DNA of 64,000 nucleotides from Winogradskyella algicola (GTDB taxonomy: Bacteria; Bacteroidota; Bacteroidia; Flavobacteriales; Flavobacteriaceae), in contig NZ_SZQF01000002.1 in NCBI RefSeq assembly GCF_005869935.1, positions 124,001 through 188,000 on the forward strand, read 5' to 3'. Below, piece after piece: positions 7,949 through 16,277 of the stretch; the stretch's first letter is position 1; each line of letters begins with the position of its first letter. The translations under genes and the position numbers were made by a program. Below the pieces are notes generated by a model. It did no database searches, was not told the origin of the DNA, and worked only from the letters and a program-made list of their open reading frames with translations.

Positions 7949-8782
7949 ATGTTATCTATCTTATTACCTACCGATTTTTCACAAAATTCTGAAAATGCTA
8001 TTATCTACGCTTTAGAATTGTATAAAAATGAAGACTGTAAATTTCACTTTTTGCATTGCTATCCTCCAGTCATTTTTTCATATGAATATCAAATAGAAAA
8101 AGGACTCATCGGAAAGGATATACATAAAATTCTTCAGGAAGAATCTAAAGAACGTCTTTACGAATTTGCACTTTCGTTAATGCGAAAATATGGTAATGAC
8201 CAAGAATTTGACGTGGAGGTTGTGAAAGGTTTTTTACCTGACCGCATTTCTAAAACAGTATCTGATAACAATATAGATCTCATTGTAATGGGTACAAAAG
8301 GTGAAACAGATTCAGACAGAGTGGTTTTTGGTAGCAATACTACACAAGTCATAAACAAACGTTGTTGCCCAGTCATTGCTGTACCAGATGATTATAAATT
8401 TGTTGGCTTGGAAAATATATTGTTCCCTTCAGATTTAAATCTTGCGTTCAAAAACAAGCATTTTCAACCAATTCTAAAAATATTAAAATTACACAAGAGT
8501 AATATAAATGTTCTGCATATTTCAATATTAGGACTCACATCTCTTCAAAGAATACATAAAGAATTCATCAAAGAAACATTTACAGATTATAACACCACAT
8601 ACGACATTTTAGAAGAGAAAGACATTGCAGATGTTATTTATGAATATCAGCAAGAACATAAGTCTGAGCTACTTGTGATGATAAATAACAAACATACATT
8701 TTTTGAAAATCTGTTCTTTAAACCAACGATTTCAAAAATTGCAATGCACTTACAGACACCATTTATGGTGATTCCGGCATAA
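7949..8782 (+). CDS. Tandem-domain universal stress protein (UspA family), copy 1
   Basis: A 277-residue protein with two UspA domains (about 1-145 and 148-277). The first opens with the family signature ILLPTDFSQNSENAI and carries the ATP-binding motif G-2x-G-9x-GSN (MGTKGETDSDRVVFGSN). The second (ILFPSDLNLAF) lacks it. Proteins of this family act in the cytoplasm in survival of stress, stationary phase or low oxygen. The start is the ATG at 7949, in phase with the conserved N-terminus; a TTG two codons upstream is less likely. The gene follows regulatory module 1 and precedes a D-2-hydroxyacid dehydrogenase gene by 68 bp, possibly in the same transcript. Confidence 0.9.
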   Translation: MLSILLPTDFSQNSENAIIYALELYKNEDCKFHFLHCYPPVIFSYEYQIEKGLIGKDIHKILQEESKERLYEFALSLMRKYGNDQEFDVEVVKGFLPDRISKTVSDNNIDLIVMGTKGETDSDRVVFGSNTTQVINKRCCPVIAVPDDYKFVGLENILFPSDLNLAFKNKHFQPILKILKLHKSNINVLHISILGLTSLQRIHKEFIKETFTDYNTTYDILEEKDIADVIYEYQQEHKSELLVMINNKHTFFENLFFKPTISKIAMHLQTPFMVIPA

Positions 8783-8850
8783 GCAACGAAACCCAAACAT
8801 TTAAAAAATAATGGGTTGCGATGTTACAATTGACATAAAAAACTTTAACC

Positions 8851-9843
8851 ATGAAAGTTCTTGTTTACAGCACCAGAGATTTTGAGAAAGCTTATTTAGA
8901 AAAAGCCAACCATAAAAAGCACTCTATGACATTTACAAAAGAAGCTTTATCATCCTCTACAGCTATTAGTGCTGTAGGTTATGATGCTGTTTCTATTTTT
9001 TCTGCAGACGAAGCCTGCTTCTTAACCTTAGAAAAACTTCGAAGTTTTGGTGTTAAGTACATATGCTTACGCTCTGTTGGGTATGACAATGTTAACATAA
9101 AAGCTGCCAAACGAGAAGGTATAAAAGTAGCTAATGTACCAGCATACTCACCAAACGCTATTGCAGAACATGCAGTGACACTACTTTTAGCATTAAACCG
9201 TAAACTTATTGAGGCAAACGACAATATTAGACGTTTTAATTTTGACTTAAATCACCTTACAGGTTTTGACCTTAATGGTAAAACAATTGGTATTGTTGGC
9301 ACTGGTAGAATTGGCTCTGTTATGGCTAAAATAATGCATGGATTTGGATGTAAATTATTAGGCAGTGATATTGAAGAAAACAATCTATTAACAGAACGCT
9401 ATGGATTGCAATATGTTCCTCTAGAAAATTTATGCGAGCAGTCAGACATCATATCGCTTCATGTACCACTAAATAGTGAAACTCATCATATGATTAATGA
9501 AGACTTATTTGATGTAATGAAGGAAAATGTATACCTCATTAATACTGCTCGAGGTGCTGTTGTTAATACAGATGATCTTATACAGGCTTTAGACCACAAG
9601 AAAATTGCTGCCTATGCTATGGATGTTTATGAAAATGAGAAAGGTATCTTTTTTAAAGATTTGTCTCATAATATACCAGACGATGATAATCTATTAAAGT
9701 TAATAGCCTTGCCAAATGTATTGGTTACTGGCCATCAGGCATTTTTAACCAATGAAGCTCTAACCAACATTGCAGAAACTACCATTTACAATCTAGATTG
9801 TTGGGAAAACAACAAGGTAAACAACAATGAATTAACTGGTTAA
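8851..9843 (+). CDS. D-2-hydroxyacid dehydrogenase, D-lactate dehydrogenase type
   Basis: The 330-residue enzyme has the NAD-dependent 2-hydroxyacid dehydrogenase layout: a split substrate domain and a Rossmann domain with GIVGTGRIG near residues 147-155. Catalytic residues are visible: Arg in LINTARGAVVN, a Glu in the DVYENEKG region and His in LVTGHQAFLTNEAL. The DVYENEKG...FFKDLS stretch and total length fit fermentative D-lactate dehydrogenase (LdhA-like), which reduces pyruvate to D-lactate with NADH. It lies 68 bp after a USP gene that carries an FNR/CRP-type box, consistent with expression when oxygen is low. Other 2-keto acids as substrates cannot be excluded. Confidence 0.85.
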   Translation: MKVLVYSTRDFEKAYLEKANHKKHSMTFTKEALSSSTAISAVGYDAVSIFSADEACFLTLEKLRSFGVKYICLRSVGYDNVNIKAAKREGIKVANVPAYSPNAIAEHAVTLLLALNRKLIEANDNIRRFNFDLNHLTGFDLNGKTIGIVGTGRIGSVMAKIMHGFGCKLLGSDIEENNLLTERYGLQYVPLENLCEQSDIISLHVPLNSETHHMINEDLFDVMKENVYLINTARGAVVNTDDLIQALDHKKIAAYAMDVYENEKGIFFKDLSHNIPDDDNLLKLIALPNVLVTGHQAFLTNEALTNIAETTIYNLDCWENNKVNNNELTG

Positions 9844-9876
9844 TTCGTAGTGCTCTACCACTAAGCTCAGTATACT

Positions 9877-10659
9877 ATGGAACAAATTACTTCCATAAAT
9901 AAACAATTAAGATCTTTTTTTACAGAGATTGGTGACCTCTCATTTTTTACTATTAGATATTTTAAAGAAGTCATTAAACCACCTTATGAGCTTAAAGAAT
10001 TGCTTCACCAATGTTATAATATGGGAAATCGCTCACTACTTTTAGTAGGCATTACAGGATTTATAATTGGTTTAGTATTAACGCTTCAAACCAGACCAAC
10101 TTTAATGGAATTTGGTGCAGTATCATGGATGCCATCAATGGTTGGCATTTCAATAATTAGAGAAATAGGTCCAATTATTACTGCTCTGGTTTGTGCTGGT
10201 CGTATTGGTTCTGGTATTGGTGCAGAATTGGGCTCTATGCGAGTTACAGAACAGATAGATGCTATGGAAGTTTCTGGCACCAATCCTTTTAAATTTTTAG
10301 TAGTTACAAGAGTTTTGGCAGTAACCTTAATGCTTCCTTTGCTCGTAATCTTTGGTGATGCCTTGGCATTATTCGGTTCGTTTTTGGTAGAAAATGTAAA
10401 AGGTAACGTGTCTTTTACGCTTTATTTCAATCAGGTTTTTAATTCTTTAGAATTTGGAGATATTATTCCGGCAACCATTAAAACATTCTTTTTTGGATTA
10501 GCTATAGGTATTGTGGGTTGCTATAAAGGCTATTACAGCACAAAGGGAACAGCAGGCGTTGGAAAAGCGGCAAACTCTGCAGTTGTGTTGGCATCATTGT
10601 TACTGTTTATTATAGATTTTATAGCTGTTTTTGTTACCGATATTTTTTATGACTTATGA
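9877..10659 (+). CDS. mlaE: MlaE-family ABC transporter permease
   Basis: A 260-residue inner-membrane permease of the MlaE/YrbE family, with about five transmembrane helices. The hallmark block EIGPIITALVCAGRIGSGIG is followed by AELGSMRVTEQIDAMEVSGT, in which the EQIDA motif forms the coupling helix to the ATPase. With the ATPase and MCE protein encoded next, it makes a lipid transporter that moves phospholipids between inner and outer membranes. The gene is 33 bp after the dehydrogenase, and its stop overlaps the ATPase start by 4 bp (ATGA), so translation is likely coupled. No mlaB- or mlaC-like gene is present, as is often seen in Bacteroidota. Confidence 0.9.
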   Translation: MEQITSINKQLRSFFTEIGDLSFFTIRYFKEVIKPPYELKELLHQCYNMGNRSLLLVGITGFIIGLVLTLQTRPTLMEFGAVSWMPSMVGISIIREIGPIITALVCAGRIGSGIGAELGSMRVTEQIDAMEVSGTNPFKFLVVTRVLAVTLMLPLLVIFGDALALFGSFLVENVKGNVSFTLYFNQVFNSLEFGDIIPATIKTFFFGLAIGIVGCYKGYYSTKGTAGVGKAANSAVVLASLLLFIIDFIAVFVTDIFYDL

Positions 10660-11423
10660 ATGGAAATACAGACATATCAGAAAAAGAAATTGTTCTAAAA
10701 ATCAAAGATCTACACAAAAGCTTTGGCGACAATCATGTATTGAATGGTTTTAATCTTGTGTTACACCAAGGTGAAAATCTCGTTATCATGGGAAAATCTG
10801 GTTCTGGCAAGTCGGTAATGATAAAGTGTTTGGTAGGTCTTATGGAAGCTGACAGTGGTACAATCTCTGTAATGAAACACGATATCACCAAACTAGACAG
10901 AGAAGCGCTTGATATTTTAAGAGCTGATATCGGATTTTTGTTCCAAGGCAGTGCATTGTATGATTCTATGAGCGTTCGCGAAAATTTGGAATTCCCGCTG
11001 CGTCGTCATTCAAAAAAATTAAAAAAAAATACAGATACCGAAAGTATGATTATTAAAGCATTAGAAAATGTAGGTTTGGCTAGTGCCATAGATTTAATGC
11101 CTTCCGAATTATCTGGTGGAATGCAACGACGCGTGGCATTAGCTAGAACCTTAATCCTTCAACCAAAAATTATACTATATGACGAACCAACAAGTGGATT
11201 AGATCCTATTACGGCAAAGGAAATCATTATGTTAATGCAGAGCATTCAAAAAAAATATAACACCTCAGCACTCATCATTACACATGATGTGGATTGTGCT
11301 AGAGTTATTTCAGATAGGATGATTTTACTAATCGATGGAAAAGATTATGCAGAAGGTACCTTTAAAGAGCTTTCTGCTTCAGAAGACCCAAAGGTCAAAG
11401 CGTTTTTTAAACATGAATCATGA
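10656..11423 (+). CDS. mlaF: MlaF-type ABC transporter ATP-binding protein
   Basis: A 255-residue ATPase subunit. Walker A is MGKSGSGKSVMIK, the signature is ELSGGMQRRVALART, Walker B is IILYDEPTSGLDP, and the switch His is in ALIITHDV. Gly-Met-Gln in the signature is typical of the MlaF/Ttg2A branch. It would energise lipid movement through the MlaE-type permease encoded just upstream. The ATG overlaps the permease stop codon. The MCE protein gene follows after about 90 bp. Confidence 0.9.
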   Translation: MNGNTDISEKEIVLKIKDLHKSFGDNHVLNGFNLVLHQGENLVIMGKSGSGKSVMIKCLVGLMEADSGTISVMKHDITKLDREALDILRADIGFLFQGSALYDSMSVRENLEFPLRRHSKKLKKNTDTESMIIKALENVGLASAIDLMPSELSGGMQRRVALARTLILQPKIILYDEPTSGLDPITAKEIIMLMQSIQKKYNTSALIITHDVDCARVISDRMILLIDGKDYAEGTFKELSASEDPKVKAFFKHES

Positions 11424-11512
11424 AAGTCTATAATAGGCATTTGATGAGCAAACAATACTACTAAAGGAAATAATAAATTACAGAATCAAGGGTTCTAGAA
11501 AATTTGAAACAG

Positions 11513-12499
11513 ATGAAAAGATCAGCATCACAAAAAACAAGACTTGGCATATTTGTTATTATCAGCACCATCTTATTTATTGTTGCTGTTTATATGATTG
11601 GTCAAGGAAAAGATATGTTTAAAAAAACCTTTACTATTAGTGCATATTTTCAGAATGTAAATGGTCTACAAAACGGTAACAACGTTAGATATTCTGGCAT
11701 TGATATTGGTACCGTAAGAGCCATTAACATGATAAATGATTCTACCATAAAAATAGATATGGGTATTGATAAAAAAATCATAAAACACATTAAAAAAGAT
11801 GCTATAGCTACCATAGGTTCGGATGGATTGGTGGGTAATATGATTGTAAATATTGTTCCTGGAAAGGGTACGGCTAACGTTATTGAGAATGGTGATGTTA
11901 TTGAATCTTTCAGTAAAATTGGTGCTGATGATATCCTTAGTACTTTGAGTGTTGGCTCAGAAAATGCAGCTTTATTAACTGTTGATTTATTGAAAATCAC
12001 GTCTGAGATGCTAGAAGGTGAAGGCACTATTGGCATGTTATTAAACGACACCATAATGGCACAAGATCTTAAAAAATCCGTCTATAATCTTAAAACTGCA
12101 AGTAGAGGCGCAACAAATGCCATACATGAGTTAACCGATATTATTTCTTCCTTAAGAACTAACGATGATTCTGTTTTGGGCATGGTATTGAATGATTCAA
12201 TTTCAGGAAAGCAGCTAAAAAATATTGTAAATAATCTTGAAACATCCAGTAATGAGATCAATTCAATTTTAAACAACATCAATACTGTTGTAAGTGATTT
12301 AAACTCTAGCGAAGGAGCATACGACTACATTGTAAGAGATACAGCGTTGGTTAATGATTTAAAATCTACAATTAAGAACATTAACGAGGGTACCGAAAAG
12401 TTTAATGAAAACATGGAGGCTTTGAAGCATAATTTCTTAACACGTGGCTATTTTAGAAAGTTAGAGCGCCAAGAAAAGAAAGAGGCTCAAAAACAATGA
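11513..12499 (+). CDS. mlaD: MCE-domain (MlaD-type) periplasmic lipid-transfer protein
   Basis: The product (328 residues from the ATG at 11513) has an N-terminal signal-anchor helix (about 10-30, LGIFVIISTILFIVAVYMIG). One MCE domain follows at about 35-115, with YFQNVNGLQNGNNVRYSGI and IDIGTVRAI. A long helical C-terminal region then has repeated TIGMLLNDTIMAQDLKKS-like segments (also VLGMVLNDSISGKQLK). MCE proteins form hexameric rings that carry phospholipid across the periplasm; the repeat helices probably extend the channel. The TTG at 11504 would add three residues; the ATG is preferred. This is the last gene of the dehydrogenase-mlaE-mlaF-mlaD series and converges with the next gene. 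Confidence 0.85.
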   Translation: MKRSASQKTRLGIFVIISTILFIVAVYMIGQGKDMFKKTFTISAYFQNVNGLQNGNNVRYSGIDIGTVRAINMINDSTIKIDMGIDKKIIKHIKKDAIATIGSDGLVGNMIVNIVPGKGTANVIENGDVIESFSKIGADDILSTLSVGSENAALLTVDLLKITSEMLEGEGTIGMLLNDTIMAQDLKKSVYNLKTASRGATNAIHELTDIISSLRTNDDSVLGMVLNDSISGKQLKNIVNNLETSSNEINSILNNINTVVSDLNSSEGAYDYIVRDTALVNDLKSTIKNINEGTEKFNENMEALKHNFLTRGYFRKLERQEKKEAQKQ

Positions 12500-12525
12500 A
12501 CACACAGAATTTGAAAACGTTCAAA

Positions 12526-13614
12526 TTATTGGAGATTGTATTTTAGATCTGTAATCTCTACTGTAAGCCAATGAAAATCACCCTTTTCAAATTTCCATAA
12601 CACCTTACTTTTATTGGGGATTTTCAGACCATTAAATAACTTGTATTCTTCCATGTGTATTAACCACTTTTCTTCTTTGGAATCTGTACTTCCACCATAA
12701 TATCGATTGGCTTCAAATGACAGTAAATCACCTTTTTCAGTAAAAGAAAATATACCTGAAACTGACTGCTCTTTGTAAGTAAGTGTGGCTTTAGCCCTAT
12801 TATTATCCATCTCTTGCCACGATATATGCTCACTCAATGCAGCAGACGGAAACCAACACATCTCACTTAAAAAACGAATCATTGCTCCAGAGTTAATTTT
12901 TGGGTTTTCTTTTTCGTTTACAACTGGAAATAAACTTGCCAATTTAATAAGCATTGCTCCTTCTCCATCAATAAGTTTATCTCGCCCTGCTAAATTAATA
13001 AATGGCATGGCCTTTACATTAGTACACCACACAAAAGAAGCATTATTTATATTAAAATATTGCTTGGCCTCAAAGCTCATCCACTTACCTTCGGACGATG
13101 TTTTCATTTGCCCTCTTTGTTCTAAATAGGCTGTTTCGGTTTTCTCGCGCCCCAAAACGCCTGAAGTGCTTAGCCATTTTCTAACAATATGTGGTAGAGC
13201 TTCAAGATTATTTTCAGTTATAATTTTAGAATCGTTTATTCCTTCGTTTTTTAAAAGCGCTGTAACCTCTTTGTCAACCATGTTCTGAAACTGATTATTT
13301 CCCAAAGCAGAAAGACTGACTAGAAGGATTATAATATTAGCAATAGTACCAAACTTGGCGTCTTGCCAAGCCATAATTATTAAGATTTGAGAAAGAATTA
13401 TTGCTAAAAAAGCAATATAAAACCATTTTTTATTAGTTAGATATAGAACTAATGAAACTGTGAAAAGTATAAAAGTTATGAGCCATAACGACCCAATGGG
13501 TTTTGAAATACCTAATACTTGCTGCCTTATATCAGTTAAATAAAAGGCTTTTACAAAACCCATTAGATGAATTAAACCATGGACAATTAATAATATGGCA
13601 ATAGCATGTCTCAT
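12526..13614 (-). CDS. Membrane protein, DUF6544-like
   Basis: A 362-residue protein with about four transmembrane helices in the first 110 residues (RHAIAILLIVHGLIHLMGF, SLWLITFILFTVSLVLYL, YIAFLAIILSQILIIMAW, GTIANIIILLVSLSAL). A soluble domain of about 230 residues follows and contains RKWLSTSGV and WCTNVKAMPFINLAGRDK. This architecture resembles proteins annotated as DUF6544 (formerly DUF6920); no biochemical role is known to me. It lies 9 bp after the outer-membrane barrel gene and is probably driven by the same upstream FNR/CRP-type module. Confidence 0.7.
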   Translation of the reverse strand: MRHAIAILLIVHGLIHLMGFVKAFYLTDIRQQVLGISKPIGSLWLITFILFTVSLVLYLTNKKWFYIAFLAIILSQILIIMAWQDAKFGTIANIIILLVSLSALGNNQFQNMVDKEVTALLKNEGINDSKIITENNLEALPHIVRKWLSTSGVLGREKTETAYLEQRGQMKTSSEGKWMSFEAKQYFNINNASFVWCTNVKAMPFINLAGRDKLIDGEGAMLIKLASLFPVVNEKENPKINSGAMIRFLSEMCWFPSAALSEHISWQEMDNNRAKATLTYKEQSVSGIFSFTEKGDLLSFEANRYYGGSTDSKEEKWLIHMEEYKLFNGLKIPNKSKVLWKFEKGDFHWLTVEITDLKYNLQ

Positions 13615-13623
13615 TTATTCACT

Positions 13624-14208
13624 TTAGAATGTTTTTAAAATACCAACCCCAAAAGAAATATAATTGAGGTCAACATCAGATTTAATATCGCCAAACTCAA
13701 TATCTCTAGACAATGCTCTATATCCTATTTGAGGGCGTACATGCCATGTCTCTAAAAATGTATAGTCGATACCAACGCCAAACTCATAACCCAAACCGTG
13801 CCCTGTGTCTTCAAAAATATTGCCATCTTTATCCTCAAACTCAAGATGATTATAAATACCACCAGCTCTTATTACATAGGAAAATTTGGACTCATCGGAA
13901 AACGGGTGAAAAAATTGAAGTCCAAAAGAGTAACCTGTCATATCTACATCATTGTCGAATTCAGTAAGGTTTGAAGTAGTCTTGAATGTATTATAGCCCC
14001 AACCTACATAAGCCCCAAGGTGTTCCGTAAAACTGTAAGAAACAGCAACTTCAAAACCAAAACCAGTTTTAGGTTCTATTTCTCCAATATCTTTTGTTGG
14101 AAAATCTAGATTTGGCCTAAATTCTACTGCCCAATCATTTTGAGAAAAAGCGTTAGTTGTAATTACTAAAAACAACACGCTTACTAAATTAAATCTTGAA
14201 CATTTCAT
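13624..14208 (-). CDS. Outer-membrane beta-barrel protein (OmpW/OmpX-like)
   Basis: The 194-residue product has a signal peptide (MKCSRFNLVSVLFLVITTNAFSQ) and alternating aromatic/polar strands ending in the C-terminal Phe (YISFGVGILKTF) typical of small outer-membrane barrels. Strands such as FGFEVAVSYSFTEHLGAYVG and GLGYEFGVGIDYTFLETW fit an eight-stranded barrel of the OMP_b-brl type. Function is probably passive or stress-related; no substrate can be inferred. A promoter module of the FNR/CRP type lies 41 bp upstream of the start. The DUF6544-like gene follows 9 bp downstream. Confidence 0.8.
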   Translation of the reverse strand: MKCSRFNLVSVLFLVITTNAFSQNDWAVEFRPNLDFPTKDIGEIEPKTGFGFEVAVSYSFTEHLGAYVGWGYNTFKTTSNLTEFDNDVDMTGYSFGLQFFHPFSDESKFSYVIRAGGIYNHLEFEDKDGNIFEDTGHGLGYEFGVGIDYTFLETWHVRPQIGYRALSRDIEFGDIKSDVDLNYISFGVGILKTF

Positions 14209-14248
14209 GATATTATATTTTAAATTAATACTCGTTATTAAACGTTGC

Positions 14249-14292
14249 CTAAAGTATTATTTACGTTATATCTGCACAATGACGCAAATCAT
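14249..14292 (-). promoter_or_regulatory. FNR/CRP-like box plus -7 promoter module, barrel operon (module 2)
   Basis: Read on the minus strand: palindrome ATGATTTGCGTCAT (14292-14279), 22-bp gap, then TACTTTAG (14256-14249), one mismatch from TAnnTTT. Predicted start near 14245, 37 bp before the ATG. The rest of the 273-bp gap up to 14481 holds only a terminator. Confidence 0.6.
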
Positions 14293-14417
14293 TTTAGATT
14301 ACTTATTTTCAAATATTTGAAAACCAACAAACCAGCATTTAGGATTAAAAATTCTAACCTTTATTATAATAAACTGTACTCATATTTTAAGTATTGCTAT
14401 GATCAGGATTTAAATAA

Positions 14418-14455
14418 AAAAACTGGATAGATCAGCATTGATCTACCCAGTTTTT
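14418..14455 (-). terminator. Rho-independent terminator of the DUF2953-gerW operon
   Basis: A stem of about 14 bp (AACTGG...TAGATCA with TGATCTA...CCAGTT, one bulged base) is followed on the minus strand by a run of T residues (14411-14420 region). It lies 27 bp after the GerW-family stop codon. Confidence 0.75.
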
Positions 14456-14481
14456 AAATTCAGATTTTATAATGAAAATCT

Positions 14482-14850
14482 TTAATTAGCCATAGCTTCG
14501 TGATGTTTATAATCAGCAAATTTTTCAATTAAATCTGGCACTTTTTCAAAAGCAGCAGAAAGACCATGAGCTTTACCAGCTTCGATAAAAGAAATTTCAT
14601 TTTCTCTTGTTACTAAAAATCCTAAAGGCTCTATTCCTACACCTGCACCAGCTCCCATACCTTCTCCTTTTTTTCCTTTAGTCTCTGTGCCTTCTCCTCC
14701 ACCAGAACCAAATCCCATGCCTACCTTTATTACTGGCACACACTTAAATTCTCCTAGTTGAAACTCTTTACCAATTACAGTATCTGCATTAGCTTCCGTT
14801 TTCATAAAATCTGTCACTTGTCCTAATAATTCTTCTAAATGTAGTTCCAT
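14482..14850 (-). CDS. GerW/YtfJ family protein
   Basis: A 122-residue protein of the GerW (YtfJ) family: residues ANADTVIGKEFQLGEFKCVP and VIKVGMGFGSGGGEG, then a Gly-rich loop with Lys/Glu (TKGKKGEGMGAGAGVGIEP) and GFLVTRENEISFIEA. In Bacillus the homologue is a spore-germination protein, but this lineage does not sporulate, so the ancestral role is something else, possibly at the membrane. It follows the DUF2953-like gene by 11 bp, the same pairing as ytfI-ytfJ in Bacillus. The operon lies behind an FNR/CRP-type module. Confidence 0.85.
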   Translation of the reverse strand: MELHLEELLGQVTDFMKTEANADTVIGKEFQLGEFKCVPVIKVGMGFGSGGGEGTETKGKKGEGMGAGAGVGIEPLGFLVTRENEISFIEAGKAHGLSAAFEKVPDLIEKFADYKHHEAMAN

Positions 14851-14861
14851 AATTTGATGTT

Positions 14862-15362
14862 TTAAATGTTAAAAAATGATTTAATAATGCGTATTGGTCT
14901 ATTCTCAACAGCCAATACTAATGCGTTTTGACCTTTGTAATTAATATGAAACCCACCAAACTGGTAGTTTAAAAAAGCAAATACTGGATACAATTTTGAG
15001 TTTGTAATACAATCACCTGTATCTATGTTCATATAAAACTTCTGCACTTTGAAGGATCTCATTATTTTTACTACTGTTCTAAAACTTAATTTCTTTATTT
15101 TTTTATCAACCTTTCCTGCTTTTCTTATTTCTGATTTCTTTTCTTTTTTGGCTTTTAATGGATGGATGTAAAATTTTAAAAAGAATAGCTTTAGTTTTAT
15201 TATAAAAATCTCTTTATCATCTTTAATCACATCAGCCCTAGCGACACCTTTCATTTGAACATAATATTGATCATTACTTGTGTCTACAACCAAAACCATT
15301 GGCACTAACAATAGGTATATAATTAATGATAAAAACAGTAGTATGGTAATGGTTAACAACAT
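14862..15362 (-). CDS. DUF2953-like membrane-anchored protein
   Basis: A 166-residue protein with one N-terminal transmembrane helix (about 2-24, LLTITILLFLSLIIYLLLVP). A basic soluble domain follows and contains FFLKFYIHPLKAKKEKKSE and a C-terminal YINYKG-type strand (GGFHINYKGQNALVLAV). The layout, Lys-rich linker and position directly upstream of a GerW/YtfJ gene match DUF2953 (Bacillus YtfI). The assignment rests on layout and neighbourhood more than on strong motifs. Function is unknown. Regulatory module 3 lies upstream, with a predicted leader of about 11 bases. Confidence 0.65.
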   Translation of the reverse strand: MLLTITILLFLSLIIYLLLVPMVLVVDTSNDQYYVQMKGVARADVIKDDKEIFIIKLKLFFLKFYIHPLKAKKEKKSEIRKAGKVDKKIKKLSFRTVVKIMRSFKVQKFYMNIDTGDCITNSKLYPVFAFLNYQFGGFHINYKGQNALVLAVENRPIRIIKSFFNI

Positions 15363-15377
15363 GTTTTAAGTTTTAAC

Positions 15378-15421
15378 CAAAGGAAAGGAAATCATTGATC
15401 TAGCACAATGATATTCATCAA
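15378..15421 (-). promoter_or_regulatory. FNR/CRP-like box plus -7 promoter module, DUF2953-gerW (module 3)
   Basis: On the minus strand: TTGATGAATATCAT (15421-15408), 22-bp gap, then TTCCTTTG (15385-15378), which has the canonical TTTG end but T instead of A at position 2. Predicted start about 15374. Confidence 0.6.
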
Positions 15422-15500
15422 CTTAGAAGCGTTTCTTTACACTTTTACACTTCACAACAATTGTAAATAGCAATCTCATCAAGAAATATTTCTTATTAAT

Positions 15501-16271
15501 TTATCCTAGCTCTTTTCGTAGAATATTTTTAAAACGTGTCGCACTGATATAATGATCCTCTAAAAGCTTACCATTATGAAGCAAATTGAAAACACCAAAA
15601 CCAGAAGGAGCTTTTTTTGCCTGTTCTACAGTTTCAATTTTGCTCAGCTTTAAATCAATACCAAAATCCAAAGCTGTATTAAAAAGATCAAAAGCAGATT
15701 TTTCGTGCCATGGACATTGGTCTGCATAAACCAAGTGCCAGCCTTGATATTGTTTTTGGTGTTCAGTCCAATCTATAAGCTTGGGATGATTTGCATTTTT
15801 ATCCCATTTTTTAGATAGTAATTCAAAACGCCCTCTATTATCTACTTCTATAAAATCATGCTTCTCAAATATGGTTCTGTTAGCAATCCAAGAGCCATCA
15901 CTTGTCATTACACAAACACCAGACATGTTGAGCTGTTTGGCAACTTTTTCTGCTTCATCAATGAGTAATTTACCAAAACCAAGGTTTCTATCTTTTTTGG
16001 AGTACACATACATACAATGGATAAAAAGGAAATTATCACCTTCAACAGGTCTCCAAGCTTTGGATATTGGCACAAACTCGATGAAACCAATCATTTTATC
16101 GGTTTCATTTTTTAAAATCTTAAGCCGTAACCCTTCATCATAACGCTTCATAAACCATTTACGCTTACTTTCAAAACCTGGTTTTTTAATATCCTTTATA
16201 CAGAATAAGGTTTCTTGGTTTACATTTTTTGGTGTTACATCTATGATTTTAAGAGATTCCTTATTACTCAT
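15501..16271 (-). CDS. GNAT acetyltransferase with C-terminal YoaP-like domain
   Basis: The 256-residue protein has a GNAT fold in residues about 8-150 (KMIGFIEFVPISKAWRPVEG, then VYSKKDRNLGFGKLLIDEAE, the acetyl-CoA-binding motif A). A YoaP-like domain lies at about 170-255 (WHLVYADQCPWHEKSAFDLF, PSGFGVFNLLHNGKLLEDHY). This two-domain arrangement is conserved in uncharacterised GNAT proteins; the Cys-Pro-Trp-His segment in the YoaP part may be catalytic or metal-binding. The acceptor substrate is unknown. It follows the WG-repeat gene by 6 bp and shares its promoter module. Confidence 0.8.
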   Translation of the reverse strand: MSNKESLKIIDVTPKNVNQETLFCIKDIKKPGFESKRKWFMKRYDEGLRLKILKNETDKMIGFIEFVPISKAWRPVEGDNFLFIHCMYVYSKKDRNLGFGKLLIDEAEKVAKQLNMSGVCVMTSDGSWIANRTIFEKHDFIEVDNRGRFELLSKKWDKNANHPKLIDWTEHQKQYQGWHLVYADQCPWHEKSAFDLFNTALDFGIDLKLSKIETVEQAKKAPSGFGVFNLLHNGKLLEDHYISATRFKNILRKELG

Positions 16272-16277
16272 AATATT

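Noticed and set aside
8821-8850. TTGACATAAAAAAC before the dehydrogenase as another module
   Set aside because: Only the left half of the palindrome is present and the -7 box spacing does not fit; the gene can be read from the USP promoter.
12509-12528. AATTTGA/TCAAATT palindrome between mlaD and the DUF6544-like gene as a terminator
   Set aside because: A 7-bp AT-rich stem with no T-run on either strand; too weak to call.
14245-14430. 61-codon plus-strand frame upstream of the barrel gene
   Set aside because: It overlaps the regulatory module of the barrel gene, is very AT-rich with Tyr/Asn/Lys bias, and ends in a terminator stem.
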